A stretch of 20,472 bases of DNA from Candidatus Liptonbacteria bacterium. GTDB taxonomy: Bacteria > Patescibacteriota > Minisyncoccia > UBA6257 > 2-01-FULL-56-20. The notes under the pieces are model-generated. The model saw only the letters and a program-made list of their open reading frames with translations, did not search any database and had not been told where the DNA came from. Positions 11,014-16,923 of this stretch are shown here, piece after piece. A program made the position numbers and the translations under genes. Positions within the stretch are counted from its first letter, which is position 1; every line of letters starts with the position of its first letter. The stretch is from positions 1 through 20,472 of the forward strand of contig JACRFR010000046.1 of the NCBI GenBank assembly GCA_016212635.1, given 5' to 3'.

Positions 11014-13482
11014 CTATATCACTGTGATCCCGGCGATGCGATCGCCCGAGCGCAGGTTCATGATCCGGACCCCTTGCGCGGCGCGGCCGGTCAGGCGCAC
11101 GCTGGACAAATTGGTGCGGATGATCTGACCCTTGGCCGAGAGGGCGAAAAGCTCCGTGGCCGTGGTCACGATGCGACTCGCAACCAAGTGGCCAGTTTTG
11201 GCGGTAATGGTCGCCGTGCGAATGCCCGAACCGCCCCGCCGCTGAACCTTATATTCTTTAAGTCCGGTTTGCTTGGCGAAGCCATTGGCCATGACTACCA
11301 GCACCCGCCCGGCCTTCAGGGCGTCGCTGTCGGTTGCGGCGACAATATCAAAACCCGCCACCTCGTCGCCCTTCTTGAGCTTCATGGCCCGGACCCCGCC
11401 GGCGGAACGGCCCATGGAACGGACCTGGTTTTCCGCACAACGAATGGATTGGCCCTGGCGGGTGGTAATTACAAATTGATCTTTGCCGCGGGATAAGCGC
11501 ACGCCGGACAGACGGTCGTCCTTATCCAGAGTGATGGCGATAATGCCGCTCCGGCGAATGTTTTGGAAGTCCGCCAGGGCGGTCTTCTTGATCACGCCCT
11601 TCTTGGTCAGCATGATCAAAAAGAGTCCGGTCCGGTCGGCGGCGTCCGCCGGGGAGTAGTTAATGACCGCGGTCACGCCCTCCTCCGCCGGTAGTTCCAG
11701 GAAGTTGTGAATGGCTTTGCCTTTGGAGGTGCGGCTGGCCGCCGGGATCTCGTAGGCCTTGGACTGGAAAACTCGGCCCCGGTCGGTGAAGAACAAAAGA
11801 TTGTCGTGGGTGTTGCAAGAAAAGAATTGGGTGATAAAGTCCTCCTCGCCCAGGTCGGAACCGATCAAACCCTTGCCGCCCCGCTTCTGGGCGCGAAAAG
11901 TGGCTGGGGGCAGGCGCTTAATGTAGCCGCTGGCGGAAAAAGTGATGATCGCTTCCTCTTCCGGCACCAGGTCTTCCTCCCGGAAGGTGGTCAGCCCGGT
12001 CTTGATCACTTTGGTCCGTCGTTCATCTCCGTAGATCGCCTCCAGGCCGCGCAACTCCTCTTTAATAACCTCCTTGATCCGAGCCGGACTTTTCAGGATC
12101 AACTCCAACTCGCGGATCAATTTGCGCTTTTCTTTCAATTCTTCCTCCACTCTTTGTTGTTCCAGGGCCGCCAGCGCCTGGAGGCGCATTTCCAGGATCG
12201 CATTGGCCTGGACTTCGGTCAGTTGGAACCGTTTGATCAAATTATTCTTGGCATCCTCGCGGTCGGCGGAGCGGCGGATGGTCGCGATCACCGCGTCGAT
12301 ATTGGCCAGCGCGGTCATGAGGCCCTCCAGAATATGAGCCCGCTCTTTGGCCTTCTTAAGGTCGAACTCCGTGCGCCGCCGCACCACTTGAGCGCGATAC
12401 TCGAGATAATTGACCAGAATGTCTTTAAGCGACAAAAGTTGGGGCTGGAGGCCCAAGGACTTGCCTTGCGCGTCCGCGGAAGCTACCAGAGCGATCACGT
12501 TCAGATGGAAATCTTTTTGGAGATCGGTTAGGCGGTAAAGCTGATTCAGGATCTTCTGGGGCGGCACATCTGATTTAAGCTCGATCACGATCCGCATGCC
12601 TTCCCGGTCGGATTCGTCGCGCAGATTGCGGATGCCCTCCACTCTTTTCTCTTGGACCAGTTCCGCGATCTTGCGGATCAGCTCCGCTTTGTTCACCTGG
12701 TAGGGAATCTCCGTGACGACAATATCGAATTGGTTCGCCTTGCGCTCCTGAACTTCAGCCACCGCCCGCATGGTGACCGCGCCCCGGCCGGCGCTGTAAG
12801 CGGCGGCAATGGCCTGTTGGTCGAAAATTATGCCGCCGGTCGGAAAGTCCGGACCCTTAATGAACTGGGTCAGGTCCGCCGTGGTGGCCGCAGGGTGGTC
12901 GGCCAGGTGGAGAACCGCCGCGACGACTTCCCGAAGATTATGCGGCGGGATATTGGTGGCCAGGCCGACCGCGATACCCGCGGAACCGTTCAAGAGCAAG
13001 TTGGGCAGCTTGGCTGGCAGGACGCTGGGTTCCTGTCTGGTCCCGTCGTAATTGGGCAGCCAATCCACCGTTTCTTTCTCCACATCCTTGAGCATCTCGT
13101 CCGCGGTGCGGGAAAGCCGCGCTTCGGTGTAGCGGTAAGCGGCGGGCGGGTCGTTGTCTATCGACCCAAAGTTGCCCTGGCCGTCGATCAGGGGATAGCG
13201 CAAAGAAAAATCCTGGGCCATGCGAACCATGGCGTCGTAAACCGCAGTGTCGCTGTGCGGATGGTAGCGGCCCAAAACCTGGCCAATCACGTTGGCCGAC
13301 TTGCGATATTTAGCCGAGTGGGTCAGGCCGGAATCCCACATATCCCACAAGATCCGGCGCTGCACCGGCTTCAAGCCGTCCCGCACGTCCGGCAGGGCCC
13401 GGGCGACAATGACGGACATGGCGTAGTCCAAGTAGGACTCTTGCAGTTCTTGGGTTATCTTGCGCGGTTCGATCTGTTGCAT
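11014..13482 (-). CDS. gyrA: DNA gyrase subunit A
   Basis: An 822-residue protein from the ATG at 13482; the TTG upstream adds only four residues. The type IIA topoisomerase A subunit cuts DNA through a Tyr and, with GyrB, introduces negative supercoils. The N-terminal part has RDGLKPVQRRILW, the active-site segment AAYRYTEARLS with Tyr118 as catalytic residue, and the quinolone pocket HPHSDTAVYD (74-83). The mid region has the coiled-coil arm, and QKRGGKG (532-538) is a GyrA box, which points to gyrase rather than topoisomerase IV. Six C-terminal beta-pinwheel blades follow. The pocket has Ser77 and Thr79 where E. coli has Gly81 and Ser83. gyrB is not in the window. No ribosome-binding site is visible. 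Confidence 0.97.
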   Translation of the reverse strand: MQQIEPRKITQELQESYLDYAMSVIVARALPDVRDGLKPVQRRILWDMWDSGLTHSAKYRKSANVIGQVLGRYHPHSDTAVYDAMVRMAQDFSLRYPLIDGQGNFGSIDNDPPAAYRYTEARLSRTADEMLKDVEKETVDWLPNYDGTRQEPSVLPAKLPNLLLNGSAGIAVGLATNIPPHNLREVVAAVLHLADHPAATTADLTQFIKGPDFPTGGIIFDQQAIAAAYSAGRGAVTMRAVAEVQERKANQFDIVVTEIPYQVNKAELIRKIAELVQEKRVEGIRNLRDESDREGMRIVIELKSDVPPQKILNQLYRLTDLQKDFHLNVIALVASADAQGKSLGLQPQLLSLKDILVNYLEYRAQVVRRRTEFDLKKAKERAHILEGLMTALANIDAVIATIRRSADREDAKNNLIKRFQLTEVQANAILEMRLQALAALEQQRVEEELKEKRKLIRELELILKSPARIKEVIKEELRGLEAIYGDERRTKVIKTGLTTFREEDLVPEEEAIITFSASGYIKRLPPATFRAQKRGGKGLIGSDLGEEDFITQFFSCNTHDNLLFFTDRGRVFQSKAYEIPAASRTSKGKAIHNFLELPAEEGVTAVINYSPADAADRTGLFLIMLTKKGVIKKTALADFQNIRRSGIIAITLDKDDRLSGVRLSRGKDQFVITTRQGQSIRCAENQVRSMGRSAGGVRAMKLKKGDEVAGFDIVAATDSDALKAGRVLVVMANGFAKQTGLKEYKVQRRGGSGIRTATITAKTGHLVASRIVTTATELFALSAKGQIIRTNLSSVRLTGRAAQGVRIMNLRSGDRIAGITVI

Positions 13483-13504
13483 GGCAATGATCAATAATCA
13501 ATAA

Positions 13505-13843
13505 TCACTGATTATTATTAGGCAGGACCTGGTATTCTCGGGGCGCACGCAAGCGCTCCAGGCCTTGCCCCAGGACGTCGCGGAGTTGACTGTAGATCGT
13601 GGCCAGGCCGGTTTGCATGGTTTGACCGAACGAAAAACTTTCTGCGGCCACGGCCGGTGTCTGACTACGGGCCACAGTGCTGGTCACGACCAGGTCGAAG
13701 TATTTTGCCCAAACCGTGAGGATCAAGAGCGTGCTCACCAGCGATGTGGCAACCACTATTTGCCGTTTGCGGTGGTCATCCAGCGCCTGGATCCTTTCCA
13801 GCCAGCCGGTTTTGGTTGTGTCGGCGTCGGTCATAGCAGGCAT
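13505..13843 (-). CDS. Single-helix membrane protein, unknown function
   Basis: A 112-residue protein with a charged cytoplasmic N-terminus (GWLERIQALDDHRKRQ), one membrane helix (about 29-47, IVVATSLVSTLLILTVWAKYF) and a short outer tail containing a predicted amphipathic segment. I do not recognise the family. It starts 5 nt after the MBL-fold gene and ends 22 nt before gyrA, so the three form one transcription unit. A start at Met4 is also possible. Confidence 0.7.
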   Translation of the reverse strand: MPAMTDADTTKTGWLERIQALDDHRKRQIVVATSLVSTLLILTVWAKYFDLVVTSTVARSQTPAVAAESFSFGQTMQTGLATIYSQLRDVLGQGLERLRAPREYQVLPNNNQ

Positions 13844-13848
13844 AAAGG

Positions 13849-14412
13849 TTAATTGCGCTCGCCGGTCAGGAGGATCACCCGACCCTGTTTGGCCACCAAG
13901 TCTTTCTTTTTGAAGACGAATTTTTCCACCGATTCCGCAGTGCGTCCCAGGGCGCGAGCGAGCTCGGCGGTGGCGGCGTAGCCCACCGGCAGAATTGCTG
14001 CCGCTTCCAACTGCCGCAAGAGCTTAGCCGCCGGGTCGGGAGGAAAGTGGCCGCGCGGGGCTCCGAAGAAGACCAGATCGATCTCTCCGCCCAGGTCGCC
14101 CAGGGCTTTTTCGGGCGAGTTCAGCAATTGGCCCAAGAAAAGAAAACGCAGGTCTTCCCAGTACACCAGATAAGCGGTGTGCAGTTGCTTGGAGGTCGAG
14201 TCGGGCAGTTGCCAGCCGCGCACCTCAATGCCGCGCACTTCATACTCGCCCGGCAGAGTTACTTCCCCATCGGTCATGGCCACCGCGGCCGGGTCGGTTA
14301 CGGTTCGCAGGATGACATCGGCTTTTTGCCGGTTATTGGTCGGATCCGCCAAGAGCACCGCCTCGCCGCTTTGGAGACGCAGGGAACCGTCGTTAGCCAG
14401 AGAGATGATCAT
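13849..14412 (-). CDS. MBL-fold protein lacking metal ligands
   Basis: A 187-residue protein with the outline of the small metallo-beta-lactamase-like hydrolases common in Patescibacteria: MIIS start, LADPTN (usually TDPY), VTLPGEYEVRGIEVRG, a strand with LRFLFLGQL, and the C-terminal FKKKDL. Each metal-binding motif is altered: TVTDPAAV (37-44) stands where HxHxDH should be, FLGQLLN (92-98) where the LGD...H element should be, and VGY (143-145) where MHY is usual. It is therefore likely a catalytically inactive relative with a binding or structural role. The frame is intact and it heads the operon with the membrane protein and gyrA, so it is not simply decaying. Confidence 0.72.
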   Translation of the reverse strand: MIISLANDGSLRLQSGEAVLLADPTNNRQKADVILRTVTDPAAVAMTDGEVTLPGEYEVRGIEVRGWQLPDSTSKQLHTAYLVYWEDLRFLFLGQLLNSPEKALGDLGGEIDLVFFGAPRGHFPPDPAAKLLRQLEAAAILPVGYAATAELARALGRTAESVEKFVFKKKDLVAKQGRVILLTGERN

Positions 14413-14476
14413 GATTAGTTAGATGAGTACGGCATGAGCATAGCGGAAACCGGTGAAAATTTCCAGGGATTGTATG

Positions 14477-14527
14477 CAGAGTCAGGTGTCAGGTATCAAG
14501 GGTCAAGGGTCAAGAGTCAGGGGTCAA
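14477..14527 (+). repeat. GGTCAAGGGTCAAGAGTCAGG degenerate tandem repeats
   Basis: The same short-unit vocabulary as at 1950-2020 (GTATCAAGGGTCAAGGGTCA). Imperfect units of 7-9 nt, no spacers. Confidence 0.6.
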
Positions 14528-14660
14528 TCGGAATACCCGCGTAATTTCCCAGCCCGCGAACCTATCCGCTGGAGAATGCCACCATCATCCATCTCTGTCC
14601 CCGCCTGGCCACCGAGGTTACACCATTTCCAATTAACCCATACCCAGAAGAATTGCATCC

Positions 14661-14696
14661 GAGGTCGGGCCTTGGGGATTCTTAAGGCCCGACCTC
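14661..14696. repeat. GAGGTCGGGCCTT hairpin repeat
   Basis: Arms GAGGTCGGGCCTT (14661-14673) and AAGGCCCGACCTC (14684-14696), a second full copy of the palindrome at 3548-3584 with compensatory changes at the inner base pairs. A further CCGGTC/GACCGG palindrome follows at about 14727-14745. Confidence 0.75.
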
Positions 14697-14782
14697 AATA
14701 AATTCGCCAAGTCATCCGACCTGGCGTCCGGTCGAATGACCGGACGGGTCGCCCCCCCTTATTCTCATCGATTCATGAGTAG

Positions 14783-14893
14783 TGGTTAATTGGAAACGGT
14801 GTTAACCGCCCGAACTTTTGGGGCAGTCCTACCGATGCTTATGCGAGTGGTGCCGGGAGTGGCAATCCGGGCAAAGATTTGTATTTCAAGGTA
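14783..14893 (+). pseudogene. Possible 3' remnant of a secreted surface-protein gene
   Basis: One frame reads WLIGNGV, NRPNFWGSPTDAYASGAG, then SGNPGKDLYFKV. This composition (Pro/Asp-Ala-Tyr/Ser-Gly followed by DLYFK) resembles the final strands of secreted beta-sandwich domains often seen in Patescibacteria. There is an in-frame stop just before it (14780-14782) and no start, so only a fragment could be left. The frame then runs into the rpsA promoter. Evidence is compositional only. Confidence 0.35.
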
Positions 14894-14922
14894 TTGCTTT
14901 TAACCGACTCCTTATCTATAAT
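14894..14922 (+). promoter_or_regulatory. Promoter of rpsA, leaderless
   Basis: TTGCTT (14894-14899), a 17-bp spacer, and a perfect TATAAT (14917-14922). Only 8 nt separate the -10 box from the ATG at 14931, so the transcript should begin at or within two bases of the start codon. Confidence 0.8.
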
Positions 14923-14930
14923 CACCGGGC

Positions 14931-16031
14931 ATGTTTTCCGACACAACAACTTCCGGCAAAGTGGTTTCCGGACCGGTTCAACTCTTAAAGAACGAACTCG
15001 CCAACTTGGAGTGGCCTCGCGAGGGCGGGGTAATGGAGGCTACTTTCCTTAAAAAAACCGCCCGGACGGCTCTCTTCGATCTGGGCCGATTCGGCACCGG
15101 CATCGTGTTTGGAGGGGAGTATTTGAACGCCCGCGACACGATCCGCAACTTAACGGCTGGCGATAAGGTCCTGGCCAAAGTGGTCGCGATCGACGGCGAA
15201 GATGGCTGCATCGAATTGTCGCTCTCCGAGGCCGGGCGGTACCGTTTGTGGCACCAAGTTCAGGAACTGATGGAGACCGGGGAGATAACTAAAGTTAAAG
15301 TCTTGAGTCTAAACCCCGGCGGCTATCTGGTGGCCCTGGGCGAACTCAAGGCCTTTTTGCCGATCTCGCAACTGTCCAGCGAACACGCCCCCAGCGCCAC
15401 GGAAGAGGAGTCCGAGAAGCGGGCGGAGCAACTCCGGCCGCTGGTCGGGCAGGAACTCTCGGTTAAAGTCATCAACGTCAATCCCAAGAAGAACAAGCTG
15501 ATCGTTTCCGAACGGGACACGGTCAATGTCAATTTGCGCGAACTGCTCTCGCAATACCAACCCGGCCAGGAAGTGGCCGGCATCGTTTCCGGCATCGCCG
15601 ACTTTGGGATCTTTATTCGTTTCGCCGACAATCCGCAAGTAGAGGGCCTGGTGCACATCTCCGAGATCGATCACCGGATCATCGACAACCCCAAAGAAAC
15701 CGTTCAGATGAACGAGGCGGTCCGGGTCAAGATCATCGATATCCGGGAAGGCCGAGTTTATCTCTCCATGAAGGCGCTCAAGTCGGACCCGTGGCAGTCA
15801 GTGCACGAGCGTTACCAGGCGGGGCAGGAGGTAACCGGCAAGGTTTATAAGTTCAACCCGTTCGGCGCGGTCATTACTTTGGAAGGCGGCATGCAGGGAG
15901 TCATCCACATTTCCGAGTTCGGCGGGACGGAGGAGATGCGCAAGGCGCTCCTGTCTGGCGAAACCTACAGTTTCGTGATCGACGCGGTCAAGCCGGAAGA
16001 AAAGCGGATCGTGCTCAAGGTAAAGAAGTAG
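14931..16031 (+). CDS. rpsA: Ribosomal protein S1 (four S1 domains)
   Basis: A 366-residue protein made of four S1/OB-fold RNA-binding domains at about 31-100, 115-195, 211-283 and 297-366. Domain 3 is the most canonical (GQEVAGIVSGIADFGIFIRF ... EGLVHISEI ... VRVKIIDI ... RVYLSMKAL), and domain 4 repeats it (GQEVTGKVYKFNPFGAVI ... GVIHISEF). S1 on the 30S subunit helps load mRNA; this four-domain form is shorter than the six-domain E. coli protein and resembles those of Gram-positive and CPR bacteria. The gene is monocistronic, with a strong promoter and an intrinsic terminator, and its own mRNA is predicted to be leaderless, which would make it independent of S1-assisted leader binding. Confidence 0.93.
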   Translation: MFSDTTTSGKVVSGPVQLLKNELANLEWPREGGVMEATFLKKTARTALFDLGRFGTGIVFGGEYLNARDTIRNLTAGDKVLAKVVAIDGEDGCIELSLSEAGRYRLWHQVQELMETGEITKVKVLSLNPGGYLVALGELKAFLPISQLSSEHAPSATEEESEKRAEQLRPLVGQELSVKVINVNPKKNKLIVSERDTVNVNLRELLSQYQPGQEVAGIVSGIADFGIFIRFADNPQVEGLVHISEIDHRIIDNPKETVQMNEAVRVKIIDIREGRVYLSMKALKSDPWQSVHERYQAGQEVTGKVYKFNPFGAVITLEGGMQGVIHISEFGGTEEMRKALLSGETYSFVIDAVKPEEKRIVLKVKK

Positions 16032-16079
16032 AGAGTAATCGCAAATAACGCGAATAGGGGAGGTAATAATGCAAATAAG
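16032..16079 (+). repeat. AGTAATCGCAAATAACGCGAAT repeat, second copy
   Basis: Begins directly after the rpsA stop codon and matches 5997-6045 over about 48 bp, including the GAGGTAATAATGCAAATA end. Confidence 0.65.
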
Positions 16080-16087
16080 CAGGAAGG

Positions 16088-16109
16088 CTCGCGGGGACGC
16101 GAGTTTTTT
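16088..16109 (+). terminator. Intrinsic terminator of rpsA
   Basis: A perfect stem CTCGCG/CGCGAG with a GGGA tetraloop followed by six T. Confidence 0.9.
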
Positions 16110-16117
16110 ATTCCTCC

Positions 16118-16240
16118 TTTCTTCCGCCGAAGATGGATCCTCCTCTGGGGGAAAAGGAGGTGGTCCCCCGATTCGAATCGGGGGACCGGAGGATTTATTC
16201 CTCCTTTCCTAAAGGAGGTGGCCGGAGGCCGGAGGATTTT
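16118..16240. repeat. AGGAGG-rich palindromic block
   Basis: Holds alternating TCCTCC and GGAGGA units and a perfect 26-bp palindrome at 16162-16187 whose arms are GGTCCCCCGATTC and its complement. It is non-coding. The many GGAGG motifs have no start codon to serve. Confidence 0.65.
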
Positions 16241-16282
16241 CAGAAAAGGGAGAATCAACGCCCAAACGCGTAAGTCCTAATA

Positions 16283-16311
16283 TTGAAAGAATTAAGCAGT
16301 TAATATAGACT
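16283..16311 (+). promoter_or_regulatory. Promoter of the tRNA-Phe gene
   Basis: TTGAAA (16283-16288), a 17-bp spacer, TAGACT (16306-16311); a TATAGA at 16304 with 15-bp spacing is the alternative. The start would be near 16318, about 10 nt before the tRNA. Confidence 0.55.
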
Positions 16312-16360
16312 CAAGGCGCGTTAGGAATGCCGCGGTAGCTCAGGGGTAGAGCGCAGCCCT

Positions 16361-16642
16361 GGGAAAGAAATCTTCGGGGCTTTCTGTAGAAATACAGATT
16401 GAAAAATCGGGTGAATTCGGGGAAAACTTTCCGGCTCAAAGGCGGAAAACAATCCCGAGCCAATCCTTCGCCGGGAGGCTATGGATCGCAAGCAAGCCGA
16501 ACGATTACAGAGAGGCTTGCCTGCCGTAGTTTTAGCGGAGGCAGGTGTAGAGACTAGCGAGTGAGTCCCAACAATAATCTCGCGCAAGCGCCCGACTCCC
16601 CAACTAAAATTGGGGAGATGAGATAGTCCAAAATCAGCTTCG
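16361..16642 (+). ncRNA. Group I self-splicing intron in tRNA-Phe
   Basis: A 282-nt intron between U33 and G34. P1 forms between exon AGCCCU (16355-16360) and the guide GGGGCU (16376-16381), with the obligatory U-G pair at the 5' splice site. P10 forms between UCUUC (16371-16375) and the first five bases of the 3' exon, GAAGA. P2 is CUGUA/UACAG with a GAAA tetraloop (16384-16397). Core motifs: P (AAUUCGGGGAAAA, about 16414-16426), Q (AAUCCCGAGCC, 16451-16461), R (GAGACUAGCGA, 16550-16560) and S (GAUAGUCC, 16622-16629); P7 pairs GACUA (16552-16556) with UAGUC (16624-16628). P8 is CUCCCCAA/UUGGGGAG (16596-16617). The last base is G. The core resembles cyanobacterial tRNA-Leu introns (subgroup IC3). 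There is no homing-endonuclease ORF. Confidence 0.94.
16514..16545 (+). repeat. GC-rich repeat hairpin inside the intron
   Basis: CCTGCCG (16520-16526) and CGGAGGCAGG (16536-16545) form a hairpin in the peripheral part of the intron just before the R motif (P6 side). The CTGCC/GGCAGG vocabulary is that of dispersed repeats elsewhere in the window (about 10915-10946 and 20028-20055), so it may be a repeat absorbed by the intron. Confidence 0.5.
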
Positions 16643-16685
16643 GAAGAGGCTGGCGTCGGGTGTTCGAGTCACCCCCGCGGCACCA

Positions 16686-16923
16686 TAAAAAGCGAGGAGC
16701 AACGAGCGCCCCGCTTGGCAGGGTCCGCCTCGTGCCGCGCTCCGTCGCCAAAGCGCTTTGGCGACGTGCGACCGGCACAGCCTCTGGCGACGCACGGCCG
16801 GCGGAAAGAGCGAAGAGAAAGGCGGATACAGGCTCACTGTAAACAGTCGAGAATATTGCTCTGGTTATTCGGGGCAGTATTTCATGTCTTGCCTGGTGTA
16901 CAATTAATCCACATCAGCTCTTT
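16686..16923. other. Repeat-bearing spacer
   Basis: Contains AGCGAGGAGCAACGAGCG-type units, a perfect 24-bp palindrome at 16743-16766 (CGTCGCCAAAGC arm), a CTGGCGACGCACGGCCGGCGG stretch related to it, and GAGCGAAGAGAAAGG at about 16807. A -10-like TACAAT at 16899-16904 lies 19 nt before the protease ATG, without a good -35. No gene. Confidence 0.5.

Larger units (their letters stand above)
16329..16685 (+). tRNA. tRNA-Phe(GAA), split by a group I intron
   Basis: Exons 16329-16360 and 16643-16685. Joined, they fold as a complete tRNA: acceptor GCCGCGG/CCGCGGC, U8-A9, D arm GCTC/GAGC, anticodon stem CAGCC/GGCTG, loop CTGAAGA, variable loop GCGTC, T arm GGGTG/CACCC with TTCGAGT, discriminator A73 and an encoded CCA. 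The anticodon is GAA, so it delivers Phe. Base 37 is G, whereas most bacterial tRNA-Phe have A37, the target of i6A modification; G37 would more likely be methylated. Without splicing the anticodon loop cannot form, so decoding of Phe codons would depend on the intron unless another copy exists elsewhere. Confidence 0.95.

Noticed and set aside
11707..13497. Long plus-strand open frames (274 and 281 codons) opposite gyrA
   Set aside because: They are antisense to a highly conserved gyrA and show no recognisable domain, consistent with GC-biased mirror frames.
16118..16240. Repeated GGAGG as ribosome-binding sites for small genes
   Set aside because: No start codon with a sensible frame follows; the motifs are arms of palindromes.
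16321..16842. Small open frames across the tRNA-Phe region, including a possible intron-encoded protein
   Set aside because: They cross exon-intron borders or read the wrong strand; the intron core motifs explain the sequence and no homing-endonuclease motif is seen.
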